64,000 nt of DNA from Janthinobacterium sp. B9-8 (GTDB lineage: Bacteria > Pseudomonadota > Gammaproteobacteria > Burkholderiales > Chitinibacteraceae), in contig NZ_CP014222.1 of the NCBI RefSeq assembly GCF_000969645.2, positions 2,855,740 to 2,919,739 of the forward strand, read 5' to 3'. A model generated the notes under the pieces. The model was not told where the DNA came from, did not search any database, and worked only from the letters and a program-made list of their open reading frames with translations. This document shows positions 43,632 through 53,998 of the stretch, one piece after another (position 1 is the first letter of the stretch; every line of letters begins with the position of its first letter). The translations under genes and the position numbers were made by a program.

Positions 43632-44921
43632 TCAAACCCAAGCCTGCAACGCAGTCTTGTGTTCGATAAGGTATTCGAATTCGCTACGGAAGTGCTTTAG
43701 CATTCCGCGCACCGGGAAAACAGCTGCGTCGCCGAGGGCACAAATGGTTCGCCCTGCGATGTTATTACCGACACTGTCTAAGAGTTCCAAATCTTCCGGA
43801 ACGCCATGACCCTGTGCGATACGATGAACAATGCGATACAGCCAGCCGGTGCCTTCACGACACGGCGTACATTGGCCACACGATTCTTCGAAGTAGAAGT
43901 AGGACAAACGCTCTAGCGCTTGCACCATATTGACAGTTTCGTCCATCACGATCACCGCACCCGAACCCAACATCGACCCCGCTTTAGCGATCGAATCGTA
44001 GTCCATGGTGCATTGCATCATGATGTCAGCAGGCAAGACCGGCGAGGATGATCCACCTGGAATAACCGCTTTGAGTTTTTTGCCATCACGCATACCGCCA
44101 CATAATTCCAGCAGCTCTGAAAACGGCATGCCGAGCGGCACTTCGTAATTTCCGGGGCGATTTACATGGCCAGAAACCGAAAATAACTTGGTGCCACCGT
44201 TATTAGGTTTACCTAGCTCAAGGAATTTCTGCCCGCCTTCGCGGATAATGTAAGGTACGGAGGCAAACGTCTCCGTATTATTAATAGTTGTTGGCTTACC
44301 GTAGAGGCCATAGCTAGCAGGGAAAGGAGGCTTAAAACGAGGCTGGCCTTTTTTGCCTTCCAAGGATTCAAGCAGCGCCGTTTCTTCACCGCAAATATAA
44401 GCACCGTAGCCATGATGCGCATGCAGCTCGAAGCTAAATTCTGAACCCAGAATTTTATCGCCTAAAAAGCCTGCCTTGCGTGCTTCTTCGAGTGCTTCTT
44501 CGAAACGCTCGTAAGCTTCAAACACCTCTCCATGGATATAGTTGTAACCCACGGTAATGCCCATAGCGTAAGCACCAATAATCATGCCTTCGATCAGCGC
44601 ATGCGGATTAGACACAATAATGTCTAAATCCTTAAAGGTGCCCGGCTCGCCCTCATCAGTATTACAAACGAGGTATTTTTGCCCAGGGAAGCTCCGTGGC
44701 ATAAACGACCACTTCAAGCCGGTAGGGAAGCCCGCACCGCCACGGCCACGCAGGCCAGAAGTTTTCATTTGCGCAATAATTTCATCCTGAGTGATATTTT
44801 CACTCAGGATTTTTTTGAGCGCATCATAGCCACCACGCTTAACGTATTCGTTAATGCGCCAGCAGTTAGGATCTTCAAAATTGACGTCATCAAATACAAC
44901 GCCGGTTGTGTAGACGGTCAT
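43632..44921 (-). CDS. nuoF: NADH-quinone oxidoreductase subunit F
   Basis: A 429-residue NADH- and FMN-binding subunit. The glycine-rich NADH/FMN site is [20 protein letters not shown] and the FMN region [20 protein letters not shown]; the N3 [4Fe-4S] cluster cysteines are in [20 protein letters not shown] plus a later Cys in [15 protein letters not shown]. Its start overlaps the nuoE stop (one base). Together with NuoE and NuoG it forms the NADH dehydrogenase module. Confidence 0.98.
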   Translation of the reverse strand: MTVYTTGVVFDDVNFEDPNCWRINEYVKRGGYDALKKILSENITQDEIIAQMKTSGLRGRGGAGFPTGLKWSFMPRSFPGQKYLVCNTDEGEPGTFKDLDIIVSNPHALIEGMIIGAYAMGITVGYNYIHGEVFEAYERFEEALEEARKAGFLGDKILGSEFSFELHAHHGYGAYICGEETALLESLEGKKGQPRFKPPFPASYGLYGKPTTINNTETFASVPYIIREGGQKFLELGKPNNGGTKLFSVSGHVNRPGNYEVPLGMPFSELLELCGGMRDGKKLKAVIPGGSSSPVLPADIMMQCTMDYDSIAKAGSMLGSGAVIVMDETVNMVQALERLSYFYFEESCGQCTPCREGTGWLYRIVHRIAQGHGVPEDLELLDSVGNNIAGRTICALGDAAVFPVRGMLKHFRSEFEYLIEHKTALQAWV

Positions 44922-45394
44922 TATTCGAGCTCCGCCAGTTTCTTATCGATCGCCTCAGGCGTCATATGACTGCACATGGCGTGGTTATTCACCAGCATCA
45001 CCGGTGCGTAACCACAGGCGCCCATGCACTCCCCTTCCTTCAGCGTAAACTTACCATCGGCGGTGGTTTCATTAAAACCAATGCCCAGCTTTTGCTTAAT
45101 GTAATGCGCCGCAGTATAGCCGCCCGAAAGTGCACAGGGCAGATTGGTACACACGGTGATTTTGTGCTTACCAACTGGCTTTAAATCGTACATATTGTAG
45201 AAAGTAGCTACTTCAAGCGCCATCATTGGCGCAATGCCAAGATAGTTAGCTACAAATTCGATCATGTCATTGCTGAGGTAGCGATGCTCGGTCTGCGCAA
45301 TACGCAGCGCCCCCATCACGGCAGAGCGCTTGTGCTCTGCTGGGTATTTCGCTACTTCACGATCAATCAATGCTAGGGATTGAGTAGTTAACAT
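44921..45394 (-). CDS. nuoE: NADH-quinone oxidoreductase subunit E
   Basis: A 157-residue thioredoxin-like [2Fe-2S] (N1a) subunit. The four ligands are in [12 protein letters not shown] (two Cys) and [11 protein letters not shown] (two Cys). The N-terminal helical bundle ([20 protein letters not shown]) leads into this domain. Its ATG overlaps the nuoD stop (ATGA), showing coupled translation. Confidence 0.97.
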   Translation of the reverse strand: MLTTQSLALIDREVAKYPAEHKRSAVMGALRIAQTEHRYLSNDMIEFVANYLGIAPMMALEVATFYNMYDLKPVGKHKITVCTNLPCALSGGYTAAHYIKQKLGIGFNETTADGKFTLKEGECMGACGYAPVMLVNNHAMCSHMTPEAIDKKLAELE

Positions 45395-46650
45395 CAGCGA
45401 TCAATCTCCCCGAATACAACGTCCTGTGTACCGATAATAGCCACCACATCAGACAGCATATGACCACGCGCCATTTCGTCTAAGGATGCTAAGTGGGCAA
45501 AACCCGGCGCACGAATTTTCATTCGATACGGTTTATTTGCACCATCGGACACCATGTAGATACCAAACTCGCCCTTAGGATGCTCAACCGCGGCGTAAGC
45601 TTCGCCCTCTGGAACGTGCATCCCTTCGGTAAACAGTTTGAAATGGTGAATCAGCTCTTCCATATTGGCTTTCATACCACCACGTGAAGGCGATGCCACT
45701 TTATGATTATCTACAATCACAGGGCCCGGATTGGCTTTCAGCCATGCCACGCACTGCTTGATAATGCGGTTGGACTGGCGCATTTCTTCAACGCGAACCA
45801 AATAGCGGTCATAACAATCGCCGTTTTTACCAACAGGAATATCAAAATCAAGAGCACCGTAAACTTCATACGGTTGTTTCTTACGCAAATCCCACTCCAC
45901 ACCTGAGCCACGCAACATGGGGCCAGTCAGCCCCAACGCTAGAGCGCGTTCAGGAGTGATAATGCCAATACCCACGGTACGCTGTTTCCAAATACGGTTA
46001 TCTGTCAGCAGGGTTTCGTATTCATCCACATAAGTCGGGAAACGATTGGTGAAGTCTTCGATAAAATCGAGTAAAGAGCCTTCACGGTTACCATTTAATT
46101 TTTTGATCGCAGCGGCATTACGTACCTTAGAAGCTTGGTACTGCGGCATTTGATCAGGCAGATCACGGTAAACGCCACCCGGGCGATAGTAGGCCGCATG
46201 CATACGTGCGCCTGACACTGCTTCGTAGCAGTCCATCAAGTCTTCACGCTCACGGAAGGCGTACAAGAAGATAGTCATCGCGCCACAGTCAATGCCGTGC
46301 GCACCAATCCACATCAGGTGATTCAGAATACGAGTGATTTCGTCAAACATCACGCGGATATACTGAGCGCGTAGTGGTACTTCTAGTCCCACCATTTTTT
46401 CAATCGCCATACAATAGGCGTGCTCATTACACATCATCGATACGTAATCAAGCCGGTCCATGTATGGCAGGGATTGAATATAGGTTTTTGATTCAGCTAA
46501 TTTTTCAGTGCCACGGTGTAAAAGACCAATATGTGGGTCAGCCCGTTCAACCACTTCACCATCAAGCTCAAGCACTAGGCGAAGTACGCCGTGCGCGGCA
46601 GGGTGTTGGGGCCCGAAGTTAAGCGTGTAGTTACGGATTTCAGCAGCCAC
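45394..46650 (-). CDS. nuoD: NADH-quinone oxidoreductase subunit D
   Basis: A 418-residue 49-kDa-type subunit at the quinone site. GTG at 46650 is chosen because GGAG lies 7 bases upstream and the product then starts [20 protein letters not shown], the normal N-terminus; a longer frame from 46722 runs through nuoC. Conserved regions are [20 protein letters not shown] and [20 protein letters not shown]. It overlaps nuoC by 11 bases; nuoC and nuoD are separate, unlike the fused nuoCD of E. coli. Confidence 0.97.
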   Translation of the reverse strand: MAAEIRNYTLNFGPQHPAAHGVLRLVLELDGEVVERADPHIGLLHRGTEKLAESKTYIQSLPYMDRLDYVSMMCNEHAYCMAIEKMVGLEVPLRAQYIRVMFDEITRILNHLMWIGAHGIDCGAMTIFLYAFREREDLMDCYEAVSGARMHAAYYRPGGVYRDLPDQMPQYQASKVRNAAAIKKLNGNREGSLLDFIEDFTNRFPTYVDEYETLLTDNRIWKQRTVGIGIITPERALALGLTGPMLRGSGVEWDLRKKQPYEVYGALDFDIPVGKNGDCYDRYLVRVEEMRQSNRIIKQCVAWLKANPGPVIVDNHKVASPSRGGMKANMEELIHHFKLFTEGMHVPEGEAYAAVEHPKGEFGIYMVSDGANKPYRMKIRAPGFAHLASLDEMARGHMLSDVVAIIGTQDVVFGEIDR

Positions 46651-47248
46651 CGTAGTTCTCCTCGCGGATGATACGCGGTGTTGTTTCTCGCGGATCGATA
46701 GTGACAGGCTGGTAGATAACACGGCCCTGTTCTGGGTCGTAACGCATTTCTACATAGCCAGAAAGCGGAAAATCCTTGCGGAAAGGATGACCAACAAAAC
46801 CATAATCGGTCAGGATGCGACGTAAATCAGGGTGCCCCTGGAACATAATGCCGAATAAATCGAACGCTTCACGCTCAAACCAATTCAGGCCAGGCCAAAC
46901 CGAAACCATAGACGGCACAACCGGGAAATCATCATCGGTACAGAACACGCGCACACGCAAGCGCACATTGTGTTTGTAAGACAAGAAGTGATATACCGCT
47001 GCAAAACGGTGGCCTTCCCATACTGCGTCTTTGTAAGTGCTGTAATCCACACCACAGACATCCAGACAGGATTCAAAGTGCAATGCGGCATCATCACGCA
47101 AAGCTAAAGCCACTTCGGACCAGACCGCTGCCGGCACTTCGATAGTGACTTCATCCAGAGCACAGACCAGCTTGGCAATATTTGCGCCACCTGCCTCACC
47201 CAGAACGGCCTTCAGGCTGTCCATCAGGACGCTAAGTTTACGATCCAC
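46640..47248 (-). CDS. nuoC: NADH-quinone oxidoreductase subunit C
   Basis: A 202-residue 30-kDa-type subunit of the peripheral arm. The family signature is [32 protein letters not shown] in two adjoining pieces (about residues 123-155), followed by [18 protein letters not shown]. It overlaps both neighbours (nuoB by 11 bases and nuoD by 11), which keeps stoichiometry tight. Confidence 0.97.
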   Translation of the reverse strand: MDRKLSVLMDSLKAVLGEAGGANIAKLVCALDEVTIEVPAAVWSEVALALRDDAALHFESCLDVCGVDYSTYKDAVWEGHRFAAVYHFLSYKHNVRLRVRVFCTDDDFPVVPSMVSVWPGLNWFEREAFDLFGIMFQGHPDLRRILTDYGFVGHPFRKDFPLSGYVEMRYDPEQGRVIYQPVTIDPRETTPRIIREENYGGC

Positions 47249-47768
47249 TGTTTACCCTCTCACTCGCCAATACACCTGAACGCGCAATCGTGTTAGTACG
47301 CTTAATCTTATTCTGTAGCTGAATGATGCCGTAAAGCAAAGCTTCAGCAGTCGGCGGACAGCCCGGCACATAGATATCAACCGGCACAATGCGATCACAG
47401 CCACGGACAACAGAATAAGAGTAATGGTAGTAACCACCACCATTGGCACAGGATCCCATCGAGATCACCCAACGTGGCTCTGGCATCTGGTCGTAGACCT
47501 TACGCAGCGCAGGCGCCATCTTATTGCAAAGCGTTCCCGCAACAATCATCAAGTCAGATTGGCGCGGGCTTGGGCGGAACACGATACCGAAACGATCCAA
47601 GTCATAGCGCGCTGCGCCTGCATGCATCATTTCTACCGCGCAACAGGCCAGACCAAACGTCATTGGCCACAAAGAACCCGTGCGCGTCCAATTAATGACG
47701 GTATCCAGCGATGTGGTTACGAATCCTTTTTCTGAGGACCCAACACTTTCTAAGGATTGAGGATTCAT
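47238..47768 (-). CDS. nuoB: NADH-quinone oxidoreductase subunit B
   Basis: A 176-residue subunit with the N2 [4Fe-4S] cluster, the last electron carrier before quinone. Its ligands are the adjacent Cys pair in [12 protein letters not shown] and cysteines in [20 protein letters not shown] and [17 protein letters not shown] at 47768 is chosen because GGAG lies 7 bases upstream; the 13-residue longer frame from 47807 runs back into nuoA. Confidence 0.98.
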   Translation of the reverse strand: MNPQSLESVGSSEKGFVTTSLDTVINWTRTGSLWPMTFGLACCAVEMMHAGAARYDLDRFGIVFRPSPRQSDLMIVAGTLCNKMAPALRKVYDQMPEPRWVISMGSCANGGGYYHYSYSVVRGCDRIVPVDIYVPGCPPTAEALLYGIIQLQNKIKRTNTIARSGVLASERVNSGS

Positions 47769-47772
47769 TTCA

Positions 47773-48141
47773 TTACTCCCATTCCAGTGCGCCCTTCTTC
47801 CATTCAAAGATAAAACCCACCACCAGTACGGTGAGGAAAATCATCATTGCAAGGAAGCCGAACATGCCGAGCTCTTTGAGCACAACAGCCCATGGCACAA
47901 GGAAGGCCACTTCGAGATCAAATAAGATAAACAGGATTGCAACGAGGTAGTAACGCACATCAAACTGCATGCGCGCGTCTTCGAAAGCTTCGAAGCCACA
48001 CTCGTAAGGCGAGCGTTTTTCAGGATCAGGCCGATTGGTCCCGAGAATCTTGCCCACCCCCCAGCCAAGAACCAGCGGGGCTACGCCCACCAAGAGTCCT
48101 ACAGCCAGAAACATCAGGATGGGGAAATAGTTAGCGAGCAT
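47773..48141 (-). CDS. nuoA: NADH-quinone oxidoreductase subunit A
   Basis: A 122-residue three-helix membrane subunit, first of the nuo operon. The loop segment [20 protein letters not shown] is the NuoA/ND3 signature, including the conserved Cys-Gly-Phe. [20 protein letters not shown] is the second helix. A tRNA-Leu gene lies 75 bases upstream on the same strand. Confidence 0.97.
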   Translation of the reverse strand: MLANYFPILMFLAVGLLVGVAPLVLGWGVGKILGTNRPDPEKRSPYECGFEAFEDARMQFDVRYYLVAILFILFDLEVAFLVPWAVVLKELGMFGFLAMMIFLTVLVVGFIFEWKKGALEWE

Positions 48142-48216
48142 GGCACTCCCCAGATTTGAAGGTTAAGGATATTTTTATATGTTGTATTCGCCCACATTGC
48201 GCGGGCGTTTTGAATC

Positions 48217-48301
48217 TGGTGCCGACAGAGAGACTCGAACTCTCACAACCGAAGTCACTACCCCCTCAAGATAGCGTGTCTACCAATTTCACCATGTCGG
48301 C
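48217..48301 (-). tRNA. tRNA-Leu (anticodon GAG)
   Basis: An 85-base class II tRNA with long variable arm, acceptor stem GCCGACA/TGTCGGC, discriminator A and encoded CCA. Anticodon stem CTATC/GGTAG with loop TTGAGGG gives GAG. It lies between secG and nuoA; a tRNA-Leu(GAG) also follows secG in E. coli (leuU). Confidence 0.96.
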
Positions 48302-48337
48302 ATTAAAAACAAATTAATTATCCAAAATATTAAAAGC

Positions 48338-48658
48338 TTATTCCGGAATTTTACTCGGCTGTGCAGGCTGCTGTACCGCTGGTTTTTGCGTGCTCATCAC
48401 ACCCAAATCAGACTTCTTCGATGGGCTAACCAGCAGCACCAGAGCGAGGCAACTTGCGAAAAACAGCGTCGCTGTAACCGCAGTAGTACGGCTTAAAAAA
48501 TTAGCCGAACCTGACGAGCCAAACAGACTACCCGCTGAGCCACTGCCAAAAGCAGCGCCCATATCGGCACCCTTACCGTGCTGCATCAGTACCAAAACGA
48601 TGGTAGCGATCGCTGAAACCACGTTCAAAATGAGCACGAGTGATTGAATAAGTTCCAT
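48338..48658 (-). CDS. secG: Protein translocase subunit SecG
   Basis: A 106-residue two-helix subunit of the SecYEG channel. The first helix (ELIQSLVLILNVVSAIATIV), the conserved loop LMQHGKGADMGAAFGSGSAG and GSSGSANFLSRTTAVTATLF, then the second helix, match SecG. The C-terminal tail is Gln/Pro-rich (TQKPAVQQPAQPSKIPE). It lies between tpiA and tRNA-Leu. Confidence 0.96.
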   Translation of the reverse strand: MELIQSLVLILNVVSAIATIVLVLMQHGKGADMGAAFGSGSAGSLFGSSGSANFLSRTTAVTATLFFASCLALVLLVSPSKKSDLGVMSTQKPAVQQPAQPSKIPE

Positions 48659-48710
48659 TAATTTCTCATTTCTATGCGGCGCGCATTCTAGCCGTTTTTG
48701 CTTACTTTGA

Positions 48711-49421
48711 CTAGCGCGCTGCCATGCAGATTTCTAAAAACTCGGACGCTGATAAAGCGGCTCCGCCAACAAGTACACCATCTACCCCATCCACCGCCAA
48801 CACCTCTTCAGCATTACTGCCTTTTACACTGCCGCCGTACAACACGCGGGTGCGAGGTTCTAAAGTTTCTTTGATAAATGCATGCATTTCAGCAATTTGC
48901 TCAGATGTTGCAATCACGCCGGTACCTACCGCCCATGATGGCTCGTAAGCAACGGCATAAAGCCCAATCGGCAAACCGCGTAATACGGCTAATTCTGCAG
49001 CAATAATTTCTTTATGCCGGCCACTGGCACGCTCTTCTGCATCCTCCCCAACGCAATAAACAGGGAAAAGACCCGCATCTAAGCAAGCACGCAACTTACG
49101 CGCGGCATTTTCGCTGCTCTCGCCAAAGTAACGGCGACGCTCTGAATGCCCCACAATAACCAGCTCGCAACCAATGTCAGCCAGCATAGAAGCAGAAACC
49201 GCTCCTGTGTAAGCCCCAACATGATACTCGCTGACGTCCTGAGCACCAACCTGAACCTGACTATCTTTCAGTAAACTTTTGGCCAACATGACATAAGGAT
49301 AAGGAATACATACTGCAACATTCGGCCCCAGCTTGGCGCGAGCCAACTCGGGTAATACCGAACGAACCTTACCGATGCTGCCATGCATCTTCCAGTTACC
49401 AATCACAAGCTGTCTTGTCAT
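48711..49421 (-). CDS. tpiA: Triosephosphate isomerase
   Basis: Interconverts dihydroxyacetone phosphate and glyceraldehyde 3-phosphate in glycolysis. Catalytic residues are present: Lys in LVIGNWKMHGS, His in ELVIVGHSERRRYFGE, Glu in YAVAYEPSWAVGTGVIA; the phosphate loop YGGSVKGSNAEEVLAVDGVD is complete. At 236 residues it is shorter than E. coli TpiA (255). A GTG at 49466 with a purine-rich site upstream (GGGGG) would add 15 residues (MGIQSGTFEVGASRR); homology favours ATG at 49421, although that ATG lacks a clear ribosome binding site. The gene lies 53 bases before secG. Confidence 0.95.
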   Translation of the reverse strand: MTRQLVIGNWKMHGSIGKVRSVLPELARAKLGPNVAVCIPYPYVMLAKSLLKDSQVQVGAQDVSEYHVGAYTGAVSASMLADIGCELVIVGHSERRRYFGESSENAARKLRACLDAGLFPVYCVGEDAEERASGRHKEIIAAELAVLRGLPIGLYAVAYEPSWAVGTGVIATSEQIAEMHAFIKETLEPRTRVLYGGSVKGSNAEEVLAVDGVDGVLVGGAALSASEFLEICMAAR

Positions 49422-49620
49422 ACGACGTGAAGCGCCCACTTCAAAAGTCCCAGATTGTATTCCCACCCCTACCCCCAGTCAAACCGAGCCATTCGGTTTA
49501 TTGATTTATGAAACTTGCAAACCTACACTATTGAGACTTGTAATATTTCAGCAACAATCAACAGCTAGCATAGGCACTATTCTTTTCGTCCAAACGTTTT
49601 AGCCTTCGGAGTTTCTAGTA

Positions 49621-50661
49621 ATGGCACTTGCACGCAAACTAATTGTCACTATCGGCCTTACTGCCGGCCTGTTCACACATGCTATCGCGGCAGACATTAC
49701 TGGCGCAGGTGCTACCTTCCCGTACCCGCTATACGCAAAATGGGCAGAAATGTACAAAGCCAAGACAGGCACCGGGCTAAATTATCAGTCGATCGGTTCA
49801 GGCGGTGGCATTAAGCAAATTCAAGCTAAAACGGTTGATTTTGGTGCTTCTGATATGCCATTGAAGCCTGAAGAGCTAAACAAGCAAGGCCTCATGCAGT
49901 TCCCTACCGTGATCGGTGGAGTTGTGCCTGTTGTGAATATTCCAGGCGTTAAACCTGGCCAGTTAAAGCTCAACCCGCAGGTTTTATCCGATATTTTCCT
50001 CGGCAAAATCAAAAAATGGAATGATCCAGCTATTGTTGCCCTGAATTCCGGTGTGGCTTTGCCAGAACAGAACATCACCGTTGTTCGCCGCTCTGATGGC
50101 TCAGGCACTACCTTTGTATTTGCTGATTACTTATCAAAAGTATCCGCAGAATGGAAAGAAAAAGTAGGCGCGAATACCTCAGTTCAATGGCCTGTAGGTG
50201 TAGGTGGCAAAGGAAACGAAGGCGTTTCTAACTACGTACAACGCATCAAAGGGGCAATCGGTTACGTTGAGTTTGCTTACGCCAAGCAAAACAAGCTTGC
50301 ACACACCCAACTACAAAACCGTGACGGTGCTTTTGTAGAGCCTTCCGAAGAAGCTTTTGTTGCAGCCGCAGCGGGTGCGGATTGGAAAAATGCACCTGGT
50401 ATGTATTTGCTAACCACAAACTCTGGCGGCAAAACATCCTGGCCAATTGCCAACCCAACTTTCATCCTGATGCACAAGAAGCAGGACAAGTCAGCTCAAG
50501 CCGCAGAAGTATTGAAATTTTTTGATTGGGCATATGGCAATGATGCAGACAAAGTTGCGCTTGATTTAGATTACATCCCAATGCCAGACAGCGTTGTGAA
50601 TATGATCAAAGCAAACTGGAAAGCGCAAATAACCGATGGTACAAATCCAATCTGGAAATAA
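49621..50661 (+). CDS. pstS: Phosphate ABC transporter substrate-binding protein
   Basis: A 346-residue periplasmic phosphate receptor. Signal peptide about 1-23 (LTAGLFTHAIAA cut before DITGAGATFPYPLYAKWAEM). The phosphate site contains SIGSGGGIKQIQAKTVDFGA SDMPL and VVRRSDGSGTTFVFADYLSK, with the Ser/Thr/Asp ligands intact. It heads pstSCAB and is followed by a strong hairpin, a common arrangement that raises PstS over the membrane subunits. No convincing Pho box could be seen upstream. Confidence 0.97.
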   Translation: MALARKLIVTIGLTAGLFTHAIAADITGAGATFPYPLYAKWAEMYKAKTGTGLNYQSIGSGGGIKQIQAKTVDFGASDMPLKPEELNKQGLMQFPTVIGGVVPVVNIPGVKPGQLKLNPQVLSDIFLGKIKKWNDPAIVALNSGVALPEQNITVVRRSDGSGTTFVFADYLSKVSAEWKEKVGANTSVQWPVGVGGKGNEGVSNYVQRIKGAIGYVEFAYAKQNKLAHTQLQNRDGAFVEPSEEAFVAAAAGADWKNAPGMYLLTTNSGGKTSWPIANPTFILMHKKQDKSAQAAEVLKFFDWAYGNDADKVALDLDYIPMPDSVVNMIKANWKAQITDGTNPIWK

Positions 50662-50703
50662 TATATTCATTGCGGCGGCAGCAGTTTTGCTGCACGCCTA
50701 AAC

Positions 50704-50735
50704 ACACAACAGGAGCCGTGATGCTCCTGTTGTGT
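50704..50735 (+). terminator. Hairpin between pstS and pstC (partial terminator/attenuator)
   Basis: A perfect 13-bp stem ACACAACAGGAGC/GCTCCTGTTGTGT with a CGTGAT loop, followed by a short mixed T tract (TGTT). It lies between pstS and pstC and may reduce downstream transcription or stabilise pstS mRNA. Confidence 0.6.
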
Positions 50736-50769
50736 TGTTATGAAGCATCGGTGGAATGGAGATTTTATA

Positions 50770-51726
50770 ATGCCGAATCAAACACAACGGATGAAACAGC
50801 AGCGTTTACAAGATGCTTTGTTCGTCGGTAGCACTCGTTTTTTTGCTTTTTTTGTACTTGCTTTACTTAGCGGTATTATTCTTTCTTTATTGTACGGCGC
50901 AATGCCAAGCATTAAACATTTTGGCTTAAGTTTTATTACATCAGAAGAGTGGAATCCTGTTACCGAGCAATTTGGTGCCTGGCCTTCTATTCGCGGCACT
51001 TTAATTTCTTCATTTATCGCCTTGATTATTGCCGTACCAGTTAGCTTTGGTATTGCTATTTTTCTGACTGAATTGTCACCTACTTGGCTACGCCGCCCTT
51101 TGGGCATTGCTATTGAATTGCTTGCGGGTGTCCCCTCCATTATTTATGGCATGTGGGGTTTATTTGTTTTTGCGCCGCTATTTGCAGATCATGTACAACC
51201 CTGGCTCACAGAAACAACAGAAGGCTGGCCACTTATTGGCGAGCTATTTGTGGGTGCCCCGATGGGTATTGGTATGTTCACAGCAGGGCTTATCCTTTCC
51301 ATTATGGTCATTCCCTATGTTACATCAGTGATGCGAGATGTATTTGAAGTAGTGCCACCTATGCTTAAAGAATCGGCATATGGTCTTGGCTCTACTACTT
51401 GGGAAGTTGTCTGGAATATCGTTGTTCCATTTACTAAAAACGGAATTATTGGCGGAGTCATGCTAGGTTTGGGACGTGCACTCGGTGAAACAATGGCGAT
51501 TACCTTTGTAATTGGTAATTCTCAAGCAAAAATGAATTCACTTTTTGACCCTGCAACCACAATTTCAGCCACCTTGGCCAATGAATTTACTGAAGCAAAT
51601 GGCGAGCTTTATATCGCGTCATTGATTGAATTAGGCCTGTTACTTTTCTTTATCACCTTTGTGGTTCTGGTGCTCTCTAAATTATTACTGCTGCGCTTGC
51701 AGCGTAATGAAGGCGCAAACTCGTGA
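50770..51726 (+). CDS. pstC: Phosphate ABC transporter permease PstC
   Basis: A 318-residue inner-membrane permease. ATG at 50770 is preferred (GGAG 8 bases upstream; [11 protein letters not shown]) over a longer frame from 50740. Six membrane segments are expected; the EAA-type loop near [20 protein letters not shown] and [20 protein letters not shown] contacts PstB. It ends with the last base overlapping the region before pstA. Confidence 0.96.
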   Translation: MPNQTQRMKQQRLQDALFVGSTRFFAFFVLALLSGIILSLLYGAMPSIKHFGLSFITSEEWNPVTEQFGAWPSIRGTLISSFIALIIAVPVSFGIAIFLTELSPTWLRRPLGIAIELLAGVPSIIYGMWGLFVFAPLFADHVQPWLTETTEGWPLIGELFVGAPMGIGMFTAGLILSIMVIPYVTSVMRDVFEVVPPMLKESAYGLGSTTWEVVWNIVVPFTKNGIIGGVMLGLGRALGETMAITFVIGNSQAKMNSLFDPATTISATLANEFTEANGELYIASLIELGLLLFFITFVVLVLSKLLLLRLQRNEGANS

Positions 51727-51734
51727 GGCATGCC

Positions 51735-52571
51735 ATGAATATTTATAACCGTCGTCGCACTATCAATTATCTAAGCTTAACGCTTTCCATTATTGCTATG
51801 GCCTTTGGCTTATTCTGGCTTTTCTGGATTATGTTTACGCTATTCAAAAATGGCTTGCCCGGTTTGACGTTAGCCACCTTTACCCAAACCACTCCTGCCC
51901 CAGGGAGTGCTGGTGGTCTATCTAACGCTATTTTAGGTAGTTTACAAATGTCTATCGTCGGCGTTGCCATTGGAACACCGATTGGTATTTTAGCCGGTAC
52001 TTATTTGGCTGAATTTGGAAACAAAGGCTGGTTAGCTCCAACCACACGATTTATTAATGATATTTTGCTCTCTGCTCCATCGATTGTAATTGGCTTGTTT
52101 ATTTTTGAAATGTACGTTGCACACGCTCAGCATTTCTCTGGCTGGGCAGGCTCGTTTGCCTTAGCCATTCTGGTGATTCCGGTGGTACTTAGAACCACCG
52201 AAAACATGCTGCGTCTTGTACCTACAGCCATGCGTGAAGCCGCTTACGCTTTAGGCGCTCCGCAATGGAAAATGGTGCTTTTGGTGACATTGCGTGCAGC
52301 AAAAGCAGGTGTTGCAACCGGTATTTTGCTTGCCATTGCTCGTATTCTAGGTGAAACGGCGCCCCTGCTCTTTACTGCGCTCAATAACCAGTTCTATTCA
52401 AATATGAACCAGCCAATGTCTAATTTACCAGTGGTGATCTTCCAATTTGCGATGAGCCCCTATGAAGAATGGCATCAACTAGCTTGGACGGGTGCTTTAT
52501 TAATTGGCCTCTTTGTACTCGGTTTAAATATTGTTGCGCGCGTCATGCTGCGTGAACCGAAACAAAACTAA
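51735..52571 (+). CDS. pstA: Phosphate ABC transporter permease PstA
   Basis: A 278-residue permease partner of PstC. ATG at 51735 is chosen (GAGG 6 bases upstream). The coupling loop is [20 protein letters not shown] and the later [20 protein letters not shown]. Six membrane segments are expected. It lies 8 bases after pstC. Confidence 0.96.
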   Translation: MNIYNRRRTINYLSLTLSIIAMAFGLFWLFWIMFTLFKNGLPGLTLATFTQTTPAPGSAGGLSNAILGSLQMSIVGVAIGTPIGILAGTYLAEFGNKGWLAPTTRFINDILLSAPSIVIGLFIFEMYVAHAQHFSGWAGSFALAILVIPVVLRTTENMLRLVPTAMREAAYALGAPQWKMVLLVTLRAAKAGVATGILLAIARILGETAPLLFTALNNQFYSNMNQPMSNLPVVIFQFAMSPYEEWHQLAWTGALLIGLFVLGLNIVARVMLREPKQN

Positions 52572-52596
52572 TAAATCAATACGGAATAGCTTAATT

Positions 52597-53364
52597 ATGA
52601 CAACCAAAAATCCAGCAAAACTTGCCATTAAAAACCTTAATTTTTATTACGGCAATTTTCATGCCCTAAAGAACGTCAATTTAGATATTCAGGAAGGTAA
52701 AGTGACTGCGTTTATCGGACCTTCGGGCTGCGGTAAATCAACACTATTACGCACATTCAACCGGATGTACGATCTTTATCCTAAATTACGTGCCGAGGGT
52801 GAGATCATTCTGAATGGCAAGAATGTTTTAGACAGCGATGTCGATTTAAATATGTTACGCGCAAAAGTAGGCATGGTATTTCAAAAGCCCACTCCGTTTC
52901 CAATGTCAATTTATGACAATATTGCGTTTGGTGTAAAGCTGTATGAAAACCTGCCAAAATCAGAAATGGACGATCGGGTTGAATGGGCACTGCAAAAAGC
53001 AGCACTGTGGAACGAGGCAAAAGATAAACTAAAACAATCAGGTTTAAGTTTATCGGGTGGCCAGCAGCAGCGGCTCTGTATTGCACGTGCTATTGCAGTT
53101 AAGCCTGAGATTTTATTACTCGATGAGCCCACTTCTGCGCTTGATCCTATTTCTACCGCGCATGTTGAAGAGCTGGTCCATGAATTAAAACAAGATTACA
53201 CTATTGCTATGGTGACGCATAACATGCAACAAGCAGCTCGCGTATCCGATATCACCGCTTATATGTATTTAGGTGAGCTGATTGAAGTAGGCGAAACAGA
53301 TACGATCTTTACCACGCCAAAAGTAAAAGCAACCGAAGATTATATTACGGGTAAATTTGGTTAA
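52597..53364 (+). CDS. pstB: Phosphate ABC transporter ATP-binding protein PstB
   Basis: A 255-residue ABC ATPase. Walker A is [20 protein letters not shown], the Q-loop [20 protein letters not shown], signature [20 protein letters not shown], Walker [14 protein letters not shown] and the H-loop [15 protein letters not shown] at 52597 ([20 protein letters not shown]) gives the normal PstB length. It lies 25 bases after pstA. The gene phoU, which often follows pstB, is absent here; a terminator comes next. Confidence 0.97.
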   Translation: MTTKNPAKLAIKNLNFYYGNFHALKNVNLDIQEGKVTAFIGPSGCGKSTLLRTFNRMYDLYPKLRAEGEIILNGKNVLDSDVDLNMLRAKVGMVFQKPTPFPMSIYDNIAFGVKLYENLPKSEMDDRVEWALQKAALWNEAKDKLKQSGLSLSGGQQQRLCIARAIAVKPEILLLDEPTSALDPISTAHVEELVHELKQDYTIAMVTHNMQQAARVSDITAYMYLGELIEVGETDTIFTTPKVKATEDYITGKFG

Positions 53365-53381
53365 TCCGCACTTACCCGCAC

Positions 53382-53413
53382 AAAAAGGCAAGCCATGCGC
53401 TTGCCTTTTTTTA
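53382..53413 (+). terminator. Terminator of pstSCAB
   Basis: Stem AAAAAGGCAAG/CTTGCCTTTTT followed by T residues, 18 bases after the pstB stop. Confidence 0.85.
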
Positions 53414-53436
53414 TATCAAAATCAATGAAGATCATT

Positions 53437-53463
53437 AAAAAAGGCAGCCTAAGCTGCCTTTTT
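53437..53463 (-). terminator. Terminator of the BON lipoprotein gene
   Basis: Stem AAAAAGGCAGC/GCTGCCTTTTT with a short loop, T-rich on both sides; on the minus strand it follows the BON gene. Confidence 0.75.
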
Positions 53464-53482
53464 ATATACCAATTAGGTGGTT

Positions 53483-53794
53483 TTAGTTTTTTGCATCAAT
53501 CTTATTATCAACGTAACGAACGCCTTTCACTTTTTCTGCAATCATCCCCGCCAGTGCAATTTGCTCACCTTCATCAACAGCACCTTCGATCGTTACATCA
53601 GCGTCTTTCGCTTTTACTTTTAAATTGAATTTCTGCAATGCCAGATCGTTATCCAAACTACCTTTTACTGCGGCAGCCAATGCAACACCTGTCAATTTAG
53701 GATCAGAAGGCGCTTTTGCTTCCTGACCTGGTGTTGTGCTGCACGCTGTGAATAAGAAAACGCTGCACAGCAAAATCAGGCTGGTTTTTTTCAT
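53483..53794 (-). CDS. BON-domain lipoprotein (103 aa)
   Basis: ATG at 53794 (MKKTSLILLCSVFLFTACST) gives a lipoprotein signal with lipobox FTAC and Cys18 as the lipid site. Residues about 38-103 form one BON domain (LDNDLALQKFNLKVKAKDAD VTIEGAVDEGEQIALAGMIAEKVKGVRYVDNK), which binds phospholipid or envelope components. A longer frame from 53845 is not needed. It is a single-gene unit between pstB and glmM. Similar proteins are outer-membrane stress proteins, but the role is not known here. Confidence 0.85.
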   Translation of the reverse strand: MKKTSLILLCSVFLFTACSTTPGQEAKAPSDPKLTGVALAAAVKGSLDNDLALQKFNLKVKAKDADVTIEGAVDEGEQIALAGMIAEKVKGVRYVDNKIDAKN

Positions 53795-53998
53795 TGGTCG
53801 ATTCTCTCTGATAAATATGGCGGTGGTTTGGCCCCGAACGGGCATTTAATTTAAGCAATTCTAAGAGTATTAAGTTACAGAATTGTTTAATTACCATGAC
53901 AAATCATTAAAAGAATCTCTAAGTATCCTGATTGCAACTAAAGCTAAATATTTTTTATCTGAATAGCAGGATGAATAAACATCCACCCTGCTATTTCA

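Noticed and set aside
49467..49620. Possible Pho box upstream of pstS (CTTGTAATATTTCAGCAACA)
   Set aside because: It matches the CTGTCAT-type repeats too poorly to be supported by eye.
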